A stretch of DNA of 64,000 nt, taken from assembly GCA_032622095.1 (NCBI GenBank), contig CP136066.1:42855835-42919834 (forward strand). Reading direction: 5' to 3'. This DNA comes from Siphonodentalium dalli (taxonomy: Eukaryota; Mollusca; Scaphopoda; Gadilida; Siphonodentaliidae). The notes under the pieces were generated by a model, which saw nothing but the letters and a program-made list of their open reading frames with translations, made no database searches and was not told the origin of the DNA. Position 1 is the first letter of the stretch. Every line of letters starts with the position of its first letter. Shown piece after piece: positions 11,061-22,546 of the stretch. The translations under genes were made by a program, and so were the position numbers.

Positions 11061-11982
11061 AGAACACAGAAAGCTAGATATTCGCAAATATTTGATTCAT
11101 TGTATCATTTGAGAAGAACGTGTATGAGTTTGATGGTAATTGGCACTAAACATATTTTTTATAAGTTTAATTTGGTTGGACTCTTTATATCATGGATATT
11201 ATTATTTGTTTGTTTGGTGCTAATAAGCGACTAAACAATTTTTTATCAAATTTAGTGCTCACCCCATCCCACCACATCTCTCACCAAAGCAGCACCAATA
11301 TGACGTCACGCGATTATATACCTCATATCATGGGTAAGAATGTGTATCAATTTGGTGGCAATTGGCGCTAAAGATAATGTGTATCAATTTTGGTGCCCCT
11401 CTCCGTTTCAGGGCGCCCCTGACTCGAATGACGCCACGTTTGACAGCTTTAAGCCATGCCATTAGACACCTCATATCATGGGATGAATTTGTATAAGTTT
11501 CGTGGCAATCGGCGACTAAACCAATTCTTATCAGATTTAGTACCCACCTACCGCCCCCAAATCTCTAATCCCAACGACACCAATTTGGCGTCTTTAAATC
11601 ACCCAATAAGATTCCTTGTATCATGGAGAAGATCTCAGAAGAATGTGCATAAATTTGGTGGAATTCGTCGCTAAAATTATTTTGATCAATTTTGGTGCCC
11701 CTCTCCCCTTCCGGGCATCCCTGGCGCGAACGGTGCGACGTTTGACATATTTAAACCACACCATTAGATTCCTCATATTATGGGAATGATTATCTATAAG
11801 TTTGGTGGGAATCGGCGATAATTTGTGTTCTGCCCCTCCCCCTTTTCTGCCCCTGACAACAACGGCGTCACTTTATAAAATTCTAACACTCGCCATTATC
11901 TTTCTCGTAAAATGTTACCCCTATTATACCCCTTTTTGGTCATCTAGGTGGTCCCCTGTGAATTTCTATAGAACACAGACAG

Positions 11983-12000
11983 ACAGACAGACAGACAGAC
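11983..12000. repeat. (AGAC)n microsatellite at the Helitron A 5' end
   Basis: About five AGAC units, close to the TC terminus of the minus-strand element. Such tracts are common near the 5' ends of animal non-autonomous Helitrons. Confidence 0.85.
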
Positions 12001-12021
12001 ATTCGCAAATATAGATATAGA

Positions 12022-12118
12022 TATAATTGAGTATACAGGTTGTGGGACATTGGTCGATGACTATATATAATATATAATTGAATATACAGGGTGTGGGACA
12101 TTGGTCGATGACTATATA
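12022..12118. repeat. 51-bp tandem repeat, middle part
   Basis: The remainder of the unit split by Helitron A, one complete unit, and the first part of a unit split by Helitron B. An uninterrupted ACTATATATAATATATAATT is present at 12060-12079 and serves as an in-window empty-site copy. Confidence 0.85.
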
Positions 12119-12939
12119 TCTCATATATATTTTGAAGACCTCTGTTTGTATGTATGTTTGTATGTTTGTATGTCATTGATACAAATCTACGATTCTCGAC
12201 CGATCGGGACGAAACTTGGTACGTGTGTGTAGTTTGACCGGGCGATGGACGTTGTCGTATTGGCGAGCCCGTGTGGCGCCCGCTTCGCGCATGCGCAGAC
12301 GAGATATCGGAAACGGGTGGAGCTATCGACTTGAAATTTGCTATGCGAATGTATCTTGCCCCGGATACGAATTTTATCGGGTCGCCGAGCCCGTGCGACG
12401 CCAGCTTCGCGCATGCGCAGACGAGATCTCGGAAACGGGTGGAGCTATCGACTTGAAATTTGGTATGTGAATGTATCTCGCCCCGGATACGAATTTTATC
12501 GGGTCGCCGAGCCGTGCGACGCCAGCTTCGCGCATACGCAGACGAGATCTCGGAAACGGGTGGAGCTATCGACTTGAAATTTGGTGTGTGAATGTATCTT
12601 GCCCCGGATACGAATTATATCTCGGAAACGGGTGGAGCTATCGACTTGAAATTTGCTATGTGAATGTATCTTGCCCCGGATACGAATTTTATCGGGTCGC
12701 CGAGCCCGTGCGACGCCAGTTTCGCACATGCGCAGACGAGAGATCGGAAATTGGTGGAGCTATCGACTTGAAATTTGGTATGTGAATGCATCTTGCCCCG
12801 GATACGAATTTTATCGGGTCGCCGAGTCCGTGCGACGCCAGCTTCGCGCATGCGCAGACGAGATCTCGGAAACGGGTGGAGCTATCGACTTGAAATTTGG
12901 TTTTTGAATAGCCCGGACAACGTCGGGCTCATCGGCTAG
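12119..12939 (+). mobile_element. Helitron-like element B, non-autonomous
   Basis: The element starts TCTCATATATATTTTGAAGA with a following TTTGTATGTATG tract, and ends with a hairpin GCCCGGACAACGTCGGGC, 7 spacer bases and GCTAG. The flanks are A (12118) and T (12940). Removing it restores the 51-bp repeat exactly. Inside are six copies of a GC-rich module (see next entry) and no Rep/helicase frame. Confidence 0.85.
12250..12905. repeat. 122-bp tandem repeats inside Helitron B
   Basis: The marker GGAGCTATCGACTTGAAATT occurs at 12319, 12441, 12562, 12634, 12756 and 12878: spacings 122, 121, 72, 122, 122. One unit has lost about 50 bp. Each unit also has CGCATGCGCAGACGAGAT and CCCCGGATACGAATTTTATC. 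Frames open across these units on both strands are a by-product of the repetition. Confidence 0.9.
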
Positions 12940-13049
12940 TAATATATAATTGAGTATACAGGGTGTGGGACATTTATCGTTGTGTGTGCCACCAAGAGAG
13001 TGCTAATTGTGTGGTTTGAGAACAATGGAAAACAAAATGCTGACATTAT

Positions 13050-13308
13050 CAGTTTCATGACCGGAGCTTCTTGAAATTTTGCGAAAACCCTGTGTCAATG
13101 CATTCTCTTATATATGCCAGTCGCCCATAGGGCGCCTCGCATATATACGAGAATGCATTGGCATAACAATATTCACCTTAATTGATTGTGTAAGCCAGTG
13201 TATTCTCTGATATATACGAGCATTCCAATTGGATACTCACATATATAAGAGAATGCACTGACACAGGATCTTCAATACTGCACCAGCGAAGCTTCCGTCA
13301 TGAAAGGG
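13050..13308. mobile_element. TTAA-type MITE with nested hairpins
   Basis: The left end TTTCATGACCGGAGCTTC pairs with the right end GAAGCTTCCGTCATGAAAGG, which is followed by GTTAA (TTAA at 13309-13312). The left TTAA is decayed. It carries the CCAATGCATTCTC hairpin module at 13096-13163 and a diverged one at about 13190-13263. A further fragment of the module (GTGCCAATACAGAATATATT) lies near 13550. Confidence 0.6.
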
Positions 13309-13910
13309 TTAATAACCACATCGATCGTGGCTCGTAAATGAGAAGTTTGTTCGGAAAACATATATAAACGTGCCAAACATAGTCCTGCGATGATTTGAAT
13401 CTAAATGCAGGCCACTCAGTGACGAACAAGACACACGTTAAGACACACTAAGTCCATTAACTAATCTTTAACATAACAATCTAACTTGATCGTGTAAGCA
13501 CACTAACTCCATTAACTAAGTAGCTTCCTGAAATATTTCAAAAACCCTGTGCCAATACAGAATATATTGGCCTAACAATACAGAATACATTGGCCTAACA
13601 ATATTTACTGCTCCAGAATTTGACCACAAAGAAACTGATTGTAGGACGACACGAAGCGGAGTCCTACAACCAGTTTATGTGGTCAAATTATACTATACAC
13701 GCCGATGCGCATTGTATTTATATCTTTTGTAATTCGACTGTATGTTTTGGTCGAAATTATAATGACATACGTTCAACCTGCTATATAATAAGCCCAGATT
13801 CTAGCGCTGCGTGGTATTATTTTCCCCCAAACCGTTCTTCTCTTAGAACTGTAAGTTCAGACGTAAAAAAATTTCAGTTAAGCGGAGTTAAGACTTATTT
13901 TTGTTCTATC

Positions 13911-14387
13911 TTAAATAAAATTCGGTATTGTACAGTAGGTAGTCATATATGTCTCTTTCTTCTGTCTATAGCATGACATTAACAATGCCCGTGTGGTTTT
14001 ATTTCTGAAAGTTTGAGGCGTTGGCAGCATTTCACTGATTGTACCACATGTTATCAGAATATCTAGAATTGTAACACAAAACGACGGTCGTGTCTCCGTG
14101 GGAATACAGGATACTGACGAATCAGGACGAGCGTTGTATATATGTTTAGGCAATGTCGTATTACAATTCTGGATAAAGTTACTGGTGTACGTAACGCGTG
14201 TATCGTCGTCGATTTGACAATAGCCACCACCGATTCCGTTATTTTTCACTATCATTGTCGTGAACAATATATATTTCTTCTTTAAAAAAAAGTTGGTTTC
14301 AACTTGTTCTACCGTGGGTAGGGGTATCTCGAAAACTAGAGCTCTTTTTCGATTTGGCCGCCACACTAGTATGACAAAGCCACACAA
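13911..14387 (-). CDS. Unrecognised open frame, 158 codons
   Basis: This is the longest repeat-free frame between 13 and 18 kb. It includes NGIGGGYCQIDDDTRVTYTS and several cysteines, with no signal peptide and no family I recognise. There is no clear splice site pair or neighbour to support it. It could be an exon of an unknown gene, decayed coding sequence, or chance. The plus-strand frame at 13620-13976 (118 codons) overlaps its edge and is equally unsupported. Confidence 0.15.
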   Translation of the reverse strand: MCGFVILVWRPNRKRALVFEIPLPTVEQVETNFFLKKKYILFTTMIVKNNGIGGGYCQIDDDTRVTYTSNFIQNCNTTLPKHIYNARPDSSVSCIPTETRPSFCVTILDILITCGTISEMLPTPQTFRNKTTRALLMSCYRQKKETYMTTYCTIPNFI

Positions 14388-14712
14388 CCCATAATTTGTT
14401 TATTATACAGCATAGATCATATCGAAATTGATTATTGTCATATTTTGGGTGTCACAAATCTGAATATTTGTTTCAATGCTTTGACAATTTCCAACGCCAG
14501 CTGTCAAGTTTTCATTTAAATTTTGTATTTTATTGAACTAATATCGCTGTAATAGTGATGTCACATGTGCAACGGCTCCGACACGCAAAACTCTACCATG
14601 CACCGGAAAGCCACCAACTATAGAAACATCGCTGACTTTGTCCAGCCAGAATACCAGAATGTCTAAATAAATCAATAGGAATCCATATAATGTTTCTCTG
14701 CTTGTCATCATA

Positions 14713-15071
14713 TGTGACCCGCCATATCAAATCCAGTCGGAAGTCGGGATTTTTTTTAACCTGTGCCAATGAATTCTCTTATATATGCGAGTCGACCATA
14801 GGTCCCCAGACAAACATGAGCAGATGACACTCTTCTAGGTGCTTCTATATATGTGTGGGGCTCCCTGCAGGGTAATGGATGTTTTTTTTGTTTTATGTCC
14901 TAACAATTGTAAGAAATATTTATTTAAAAAACATGATAAAAAATTGTTAGGCCAATGCATTCTCTTATATATGCGAGGCGACATATGGTCGACTCGCATA
15001 TATAAGAGAATGCATTGGCACATGGTAAAAATAATCCCGACTTCCGACTGGATTTGATATGGCGGGTCACA
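14713..15071. mobile_element. TA-flanked MITE with about 45-bp TIRs, copy 1
   Basis: The left TIR starts TGTGACCCGCCATATCAAAT and runs through CCAGTCGGAAGTCGGGATTT; the right TIR is its inverse, ending GGCGGGTCACA. TA flanks both sides (14711-14712, 15072-15073), as in Tc1/mariner-type insertions. Inside are half of the CCAATGCATTCTC hairpin at about 14765 and a full one at 14951-15018. Confidence 0.85.
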
Positions 15072-17040
15072 TATACGACCACATGCATCTCACAAAATGA
15101 ACAGTGGAGAATTCCAATGTCGGAGTATATTTGAGAGTATATTCGTAATCTTTTTAAATATAGTTTAGGGCAGTGTTTGCTTTTCCTCAAGTTATTGCAT
15201 TTCTTGTTTAATATGTAATGTCTCTAAACCAGTTTTAATTTAGTCAATTAGATAAGTATTTGACTGACATGGGAATTAGTATTTCAAAAAGAATAGAGCA
15301 AAATGCGGAAAGGTAATAGAGTGAAAACGTAAAATCAGCCGACGAGATATACACGATAAAGAAGAAACTGACTGGGCGCAATTAAGTCCTGTGTAGTGGG
15401 GTAGATTAAGTCAAATTTTCAAGGTAATTGTTCAAATTGTGACTAAAGCATGAAACTGTGCACATATGTGTATATTCAAATACTTATTGATATTAGATAT
15501 GGCGCCACGCTGAGATTTTACTTTAACCCCTCTTTTAAGGGGTTTTCCGAATTTAAAGAGCGTTTCGTGATTACTTAATTTATTAGATGTCGCAATTAAT
15601 CTTACCATGAAATATGCGATTTTAAATTCGGCATATACAGTGAGTATGATTCTGAGAGATATAATGCCACATTTTAGGGTAAAATTGGAACCACCCATCA
15701 AGATGGCCGTCAAAATGGTAGCCGTATGTAGAAAATTTGACATTTTTTCTCTAATATCTTCTAGATCAGTTTCTGCTGTATGGAACTGGTTCAGAATGTG
15801 ACTTTATGTTTGTATTATTCATATTAACTGATGATTGGAGCAATGAAATATGCCATTAATGATATCCTAGTCCCTTCCGATCCCTCAATAATGATATTTT
15901 AAAGAATTCGGTATGAAATTTCACCAAAAATCACCGGTAGGATTCTAGTCATATTTTAACAAGGAATGGACATAATTGGGCAAACTAAGTGAGGCATACC
16001 ATGACTTATGAATATTTCAACTCAATGGAACCAAAATTGTCACTTGCTCTGAAAATGGCTGCCAAAATGGCGACAAAAACCTGGGAAATAGTAAATATTG
16101 ACCCAGCATGCCATGTAATCGCTTAAAAGTTGTGGTCTCTGAATAAAATTGACTATTCTGTCTTATATACTTTAAATTCTATCAATAGGCAAAATTAACT
16201 TTTCAGGTTTAGGCCATTTATACAAGTAAATTGAACTCTCTTTGGTATCAAAGATGTTTATTGTTTTGATCTGTCTTAAATGCGTCACCTGAATGTGCTT
16301 TTTAGACAAAATTACTCAAGATAGCTTCCAAAATGGCAACCAATTTGGTAAAAAAAGAAGTTAATTTTTTATACATATATCCCGAACATTATTCTCTGTT
16401 CTCAAGAGTTAGCAAAATATAACTCACTTGGTTATAACCATGTTATGCTTAATCCAATGACTACTACATGTTTCATTCTCGTTGAGGTATGACAAATTCC
16501 TTTTAAATGATGAACTGTAGTACGGAATTTTGCTAAAAAAATGTTTTCTGGGACTCTGGCCATATTTTTGAATGGAAATAGGCAGAACATCTAAACGGAA
16601 CTGAGTGAAACCATATTTTGTGGCTGCTCTTGACAATTAGCAGGGAAATCAACTTAATATATGGTATATGTCCAAATGACAGCCAGGGAGTGAATGTGTG
16701 GTTATAGATTAGGTGAATAGTTCTACATGGAGCTATTGTACGGTCATGAATTTGCGAAGGAGTGGCTATATGGTGATGGAGTGGTGTGTCTATGGTGAGT
16801 TGTATAGGTATACAAGGAGTGGCTATATGGTGAATCACATCATATGAACAATTTGTGCTAATGTGTAACCACCAAATCAAATTAATAATTTGTGCTTATG
16901 TGCTCTTCATGTTTTATTGTTTTTGTTTACATTGTTTCATTGTGTTACATTAATTTGCTTTTATGTTCTATGTATCAATAAAGTTCATCAAACACAAATT
17001 ACTTTCCTCCTTGAAGCTATTCCCGAATCCCGATTTTCAG
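15072..17040. other. Gene-free repeat-like region
   Basis: The area has several AAGATGG-C-CCAAAATGG stretches (about 15700, 16050, 16330) resembling one another and the 17760-17960 area. This suggests an old multicopy element in pieces. No domain or convincing splice-bounded frame was seen. Confidence 0.4.
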
Positions 17041-17175
17041 TAACCATAAGTAATTGTAATTGTAATTGAACAAATGTAATTGTAATTGTAATTAATTACA
17101 TTGCATTTTCAATGTAATTGTAATTGACATATTTCAATGTAATTGTAATTGTAATTAATTACATTGCAATGTAAT
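17041..17175. repeat. (TAATTG)n short tandem repeat
   Basis: Imperfect hexamers TAATTG or AATGTAATTG, repeated about 18 times with short interruptions such as TTACATTGCA. Confidence 0.85.
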
Positions 17176-17194
17176 TGACCCAACCCTGATGGTG

Positions 17195-17630
17195 ATGGAG
17201 TGTCTATGGTGAGTTGTATAGGTATACAAGGTGTGACTGTATGGTCATGTGTGAGGTGCATATATATACAAGGGTTGTTTGTATGGTTAGTGAAGTGGTG
17301 TATGGGTGTAATGATGTTATGATAGTAGCTGTATGTTGATTTGTGTGTTGTTTATGTATATAGAGTGACTGTATGGTCGCGTGTGGGATATACATACGTA
17401 CCTTTCATGACTATTGTCATGGATGGGTGTATATGTTGGCTGTATGGTCATATGTGGGACTGTGGTGCATGTATAAATAGTGATTGGTTGTATTCTTGTG
17501 TGTTATGTATATATATGTTCATGGAATGACTTTACGGTCGTGATTGTTAAAGTACTTTGCATAACTGGAGTATAGCTGGATGACCATTGGCGGTGTGTGG
17601 GTATATATGAAGTGTCCTGTGGTCATGTTG
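17195..17630. repeat. Low-complexity GT-rich degenerate repeat
   Basis: Irregular recurrences of GACTGTATGGTC and GTGTGGG-ATAT motifs. Related text (GGAGTGGCTATATGGTGA) also occurs at 16690-16830. Frames here are not believable genes. Confidence 0.6.
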
Positions 17631-17639
17631 TGTAGGTAG

Positions 17640-18955
17640 TTAGCAACAAAAAATGCTCGGATCGATATAAGTCGGATAAAAGCGCCATTTGTTTAGTATG
17701 TTGTAGAACATCATCTCTAGTCTAGGAATTTTCCCAAGAACCAACTTTTTGACCAACATAGAGCCGAAAATTCGAGATGGCGTCCAAGATGGCCACCGGT
17801 TTGACGGTGGCACACCTAATAGATTTGCTTCTCGAGTTGACATGGCAAACATAACGAATTCCCCCACATTATCTTATAATGGTGTTTATAGAATAGAAAA
17901 CCGCAACATTTAGTTGAGAAATGACAACAATTATTTAAGATGGATGCCAAAATGGCGACCGAAACATGAGAAATTTGATTTTTTCCTTATTTGTTTTTAA
18001 ATACTTTACAATTTTCGAGATAATATAAGAGAATATATCAACTATGTGGACGAGTTGTGCACATAGGATAACTTATGTGGACGAGTTGTGCACATTAAAG
18101 GTGAACTAGTATTATTCGTTCTGGTAGAAATGTGAGGTAGAATCGGTGCTATATAAAATGAATGAAATTATTCTCAGACTGTGTTTCCTTCTGTAAATGC
18201 TTAATAACCAACCGTGAATGATACTGATGTCATCAATTCTATTTGCGACACTATTATATGGTTAGAACAATTGAATACAACTTTGTATGTCGAGATGTTT
18301 ACAAATCAAAAATCAATTTAGTAGTGGATGTATCACAAATATAGGAAACGCTAAACGACAGACCCCATATTCATCAAACTCAATTTAGTTCTAAAAAAAC
18401 AAGAACACATGGAAGGTATTCTGCAACATATCTTCATCATCGTATTGAAATTACCAATACTTAAATTATACACAAAATGATTGAACCGTATACTCGAAAG
18501 TATATTTGAGTTCGGAATAAGAAATAATATTATTTCCTTGTATCATATAGTGTCCTCAATTATTCCAGCAACAAAACATGAAACAATCATGCGAATAGCC
18601 CAGAATCAATAATATATACATTAGTGCAATGTATTGCACATATATGCATATGTATAGTTTTGTGTGTTATATTGATTTAAACAATATGTGTTATATTGTT
18701 GCTGGGATATACTCCAGGGGGCCATTTGAAGATGGGATCAGTAAATATGAAAATACACTTTGTTTTAATAAATTGAATTGAACAATTCACTACTCACAAC
18801 CACATCTGCACAACTACGTACATGGAAGTTTGCTTTTTGAACATTTGCACCTGGTACAAACCGATTTACAAACACATTTAATCAATTCGGTGCAAACTCT
18901 AGCCACTCCTGTGGTTGTCATCCATACAGGAACAAAAGAATCATTAATAAATATC
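17640..18955. other. No gene recognised; short direct repeat at 18037-18096
   Basis: A 23-bp block containing TATGTGGACGAGTTGTGCAC occurs twice, 35 bp apart, near 18037 and 18072. AAGATGG-type repeat text sits at 17770-17960. Otherwise it is AT-rich DNA without a recognisable feature. Confidence 0.45.
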
Positions 18956-18961
18956 CACCAG

Positions 18962-19060
18962 AAGGAGTCACATTGGGGAATAACTGTTTCACCAGAATCA
19001 ATTCTATCACCCTTCCGGCTCTGTCTCCATCAAATTAAGTTCCGACTCCAATAACAGTTG
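18962..19060 (+). repeat. Inverted repeat arm 1 (partner 19505-19603)
   Basis: The plus-strand segment reads as HWGITVSPESILSPFR in translation; the partner, read on the minus strand, gives HWGETVSQESILSPFR. Conservation at the amino-acid level suggests two inverted copies of an old coding sequence, of a family I cannot name from this piece alone. Confidence 0.65.
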
Positions 19061-19504
19061 ACAGGTTAGGTCTTTGTGTGTGCAAAATCGGCTGCGTGTG
19101 GTGCACATTTAGAGCCGTGCATTTGTGGGTATTTCCCACGAGAATTTAGCAGCTGTTTGATGCTCAGATTTTATCACATTTAAATTGGGCTGGAACTTCT
19201 CAGGTTTTATGATAGAAAATGTGGTTATTATAGTGTCCTGGTGTTTGATCATACAGTGATACATGTTCCACCCCAACTAAAAGGTGTCAAGGCCGATAAA
19301 CGTATCAAATTGCTGCTTAATTTAAATAGGAAATGCACAAAACGCATCATGCCTCTAAGTGTGCACAAAAATAGCTGATTTCGCATTATTATCATCAATA
19401 CGCATGAGCAAAGAACTAATCTACGGATATTTGTTTAGAAAATAGTTCTGTTTTGACATTAAGTGTATAAATGGCGGTCAAAACTTTGAAAATATTTGTT
19501 TTAA

Positions 19505-19603
19505 ATCGCGAAAGAGTCGGGACTTAGTTCGATAGAGACAGAACCGGAAAGGCGATAGAATCGATTCTTGTGAAACAGTTTCCCCCCAGTGAGTCAGATG
19601 CTG
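19505..19603 (-). repeat. Inverted repeat arm 2 (partner 18962-19060)
   Basis: Inverse of arm 1 with about 80 percent identity by eye. It lies just ahead of the minus-strand pseudogene at 19843-20666 and may be part of the same inverted duplication. Confidence 0.65.
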
Positions 19604-19842
19604 GAAACTTTGCATCTATCTTACTACGTAAGTCCAAATACCAACCTGATATATACTAGTAGCACGATTTCTTTGGTGGTAACTGTTCATGTGCGCGGCC
19701 TTTGCTGAACATTTCATGTCTAACTTCATTAACTGAGGTCAGGTTTGCAGATTTGTCATAAACAATCACGACGAAATGTTAAATACACTCAAATAGTGGT
19801 GATGGAACATCCAGTACCACAAAAGGATTCCTCGTAATTAAC

Positions 19843-20666
19843 ATCAAGCATTCTGTTAGCTCTGGGTAAGCTTTTCAAGTATCCCAAAATGTGCACTTAT
19901 CCTTACCAACGGAAACGGAAGTTGAATCGCATCCTGATATCGCATGGAAATGATGGAATATTGGAAGCACAGTTGAATTTTCTGAGCCCAATTGAATTAT
20001 ACATATCAACTATGTTGCGGATAACATGGGATTTAGACTTGCCGAAAGACACATTTTCAATTCTTTGCATTGGAGTAGCATAGCATACAACTGTCACAAC
20101 AGAGTCACGATAATATCCTTGTCAACAGTACGAACAATAATCGATGAATAATGGGTTTGTAGCATGTGAGATATATGTCCAACTAATCTACTGTTAGTTT
20201 CTTCATAAGTATATCCAAAGAGAATAGGTTCCACAGTAGGACCGTGTTATCATCATCTGTTACGAAGATGGTTTTCCCTGTTAGGGTTTCCAATTTAAAG
20301 AGACATTCATTGACCAATGCAAACAATTCTTGCATGTTGGTGGTGTTTCTTAGAAAGTCATTACAATTCGGTGGAATTTTTGTGGTAAGCCCCAACCTTA
20401 CATCGAATGCCGAAACCTCGTTTCTCTCACGTTCATGTTTTGATAATACCCTCTATTTACCTGTCCAAAACCAAGTCAATTCTTCTACAACCTGTGAGCT
20501 GCATCATAACATATGGAATAAACGTTGTGCTGATATACATTGAGAAGGCAAGCCCGACTTCAGGTGTCAGTAAGTGTATTAGAGCACCCCCGTCGAACAC
20601 CTTACACTCGACCTTTGGATTTGGCTCTGCAGTGTCTATGTAATTTGAATCGGATAGGATCTTCAT
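19843..20666 (-). pseudogene. Degenerate fragment of a multicopy invertebrate gene family
   Basis: Minus-strand pieces in order: KVFDGGALIHLLTPEVGLAF (about 20605-20545), IPPNCNDFLRNTTNMQELF (about 20375-20320), SSIIVRTVDKDIIVTLL (about 20140-20090) and FHAISGCDSTSVSVGKDKC (about 19950-19895). From memory, this order (VFDG...P, IP..W.DFLR, SSI.IRTVDTDVVV, HALTGCD.TS...GK.K) belongs to a large family of uncharacterised proteins in cnidarians, molluscs and other invertebrates. It is not in one frame, so this copy is dead. Function of the family is not known to me. A separate inverted bit is at 20737-20835. Confidence 0.6.
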
Positions 20667-20736
20667 GTAGCTTAGGAAGTCACATTTATAAGCTCCCCGC
20701 CTTTAATATATGGGGGAACCGCTGGATTTGGTGTGA

Positions 20737-20835
20737 GAAGAACATATATTTCATATGCAACAAACCGGTAATTCATCGATTATTGTTCATACTTTTGACA
20801 CATATATTATCGTAATCATGTTGGGACATCTGCAT
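20737..20835 (+). pseudogene. Inverted small copy of the same family fragment
   Basis: The plus strand reads NSSIIVHTFDTYIIVIML, the equivalent of the minus-strand SSIIVRTVDKDIIV piece near 20115. DNA similarity covers about 90 bp (AACATATATTTCATATGCAA against the inverse of 20175 downward). It ends where the dispersed repeat 20852-21730 begins, which may have truncated it. Confidence 0.6.
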
Positions 20836-20851
20836 GCTACGATTCTTCCAT

Positions 20852-21730
20852 GCATGTCCTCAACATCTTTAACGGATTTTCAGCGACGGTGGGTTGGGGG
20901 AGCTAACCCTCCTCGACTGGGTGGGTGCCTCCTTGATCACCCCTCCCCTGGCGCTACCCTGGCTGTATGTGATCGGCACCTTATGACAATGAACCCACCA
21001 ACAATAATTTTAGCTCAACTTTACTTTGTAATGTTTGAGCTATTGCCGTGGGTTGGCGTCCGTCGCCCGTCCATCCGTCCGTGCGTCCGTCAACAATTTC
21101 CTGTGGCCCACCACACAGGCCAGCTCCCTCATCCGATCATTACCAAACTTCATACGGATCTTCGGTGTGACCTCTAGATTGCAGCCATTTTTTCCTGAAA
21201 TTTGTTAAAAAACATGGCCGTCAACAGCCATTTTGGATTTCAAATTTTAATCCATCGGCACACCCTGCAGTCCGCATTTAATGGATAACTGTGTTGAAAA
21301 TTGTTTATGATCACCACTAGATAGGAGCTATCAAATTTTAGCGATTTTTGATGGAAACAAAATGGCCGCCAGCAGCCATTTTGGATGTTCACTCTTTGCT
21401 TGACTAAATCCTTTGGCACACCCTACAGACCACATCCCTCAACTGATCACCACAAAACTTCATATGGTTCTTCGGGGTGACCTCATCGATTATTTCCGAA
21501 ATTAGATAAAAAATATAACCGCTAGCAGCCATCTTGGATTTTACTCTTTGCATGACTAAATCCTTCGGCACACCCTACAGGCTACACCCCTCATCCGATC
21601 ATCACCAAACGTTATACGGATCTTCGGGGTAACCTCTAGATTGGAGCCATCGATTTCTTCTGAAAGTCGTTAAAAAACATCTTGGATTTGAACATTTTAA
21701 TCCACCGACATACCCTGCAGTCCGCATATA
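20852..21730 (+). repeat. Dispersed repeat with CCGTCCGTC tract, copy 2
   Basis: Second copy of the element at 7355-8105, with the same start (ATGTCCTCAACATCTTTAAC), the TTTAGCTCAACTTTACTTTG box and the repeating GGGGTGACCTC / CAGCCATCTTGGATTT units. It is interrupted at 21731 by a MITE, beyond which it continues briefly (22160-22190, TTTTAACGATTTTCGATG). Confidence 0.8.
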
Positions 21731-22159
21731 TGTGACCCGCCATATCAAATCCAGTTGTAAGTCGGGATTTTTTACCCTGTGCCAATGCATTCTCTTATAT
21801 ATGCGTGTCGACATTGGCCTAACAATTTTTTACAACTTTAATAATTTGTTCTTGTATTCTTTAACAATTTTATAATTTCACCCATACAGAGCCCCAGACA
21901 AACATGAGCAGACGACACTCTTCTATATGCTTCTATATATGTGTGCGGCTCCCTGCAGGGTAATGGATGTTTTTTATTTTATGTCCTAAAAATTGTAAGA
22001 AAGATTTATTTAAAAAAAAAAATGATAACAAATTGTCAGGCCAATGTATTCTCTTATATATGCGAGGCGATCTATGGTAAACTCGCATATATAAGAGAAT
22101 GCATTGGCACAGAGTAAACAAATCCCGACTTACGACTGGATTTGATATGACGGGTCACA
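21731..22159. mobile_element. TA-type MITE with about 45-bp TIRs, copy 2
   Basis: Same ends as 14713-15071 (TGTGACCCGCCATATCAAAT ... inverse). It is inserted into the dispersed repeat 20852-22190: host text stops at CAGTCCGCATA and resumes TTTTAACG. The left flank is TA and the right flank now TT. It contains a partial hairpin module at about 21780 and a full one at 22040-22109. Confidence 0.85.
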
Positions 22160-22546
22160 TTTTAACGATTTTCGATGAAAAAACTAAACAACGGACTCGT
22201 GATTACCGATAAGAGACACTCTCATTCGCGCGGGGCTTTTTTTTTATCTAGTTTGACGTCATGTATTTTGATGGAGAGGGAAATTTGGCTACATTTTTCC
22301 AGCTGGAAGTATAGTTCGGTAATTTGGTCTATACGGCCCATTCTCTGGTGACCAATTAGGTCGAGCGTAAGGGCCGAAACCTATCACCCAACAGGATGTA
22401 TTTGATGTCTGTTAAACCAGAGTTACACTCCTGACGAATCCACGCAGGTATAGTTTTTTCGATCCCAACTTTATAAATGCGATCTTTTGGACATGGTCTT
22501 AGTAAACATTTTCCAAAATGGGTTAATTATTTTTCCTCCAAAACCA

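Larger units (their letters stand above)
8558..12021 (-). mobile_element. Helitron-like element A, non-autonomous
   Basis: Read on the minus strand, the element starts TCTATATCTATATTTGCGAA followed by a GTCTGTCTGTC tract (11983-12021) and ends AACGCCGGGTAACCCTGCTAG at 8558. Flanking bases are A (8557) and T (12022), with no target duplication. Joining the flanks recreates an intact 51-bp repeat unit like its neighbours. These are the standard Helitron hallmarks: 5' TC, 3' CTAG, insertion between A and T. No Rep/helicase frame was seen in 3.46 kb, so it would depend on a partner. The small frames within (for example 8976-9230, 84 codons) match nothing I know. Confidence 0.75.

Noticed and set aside
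12187-12907. Overlapping arginine-rich frames with RVAEPVRRQLRACADE-like repeats
   Set aside because: They simply translate the 122-bp repeats inside Helitron B in several frames.
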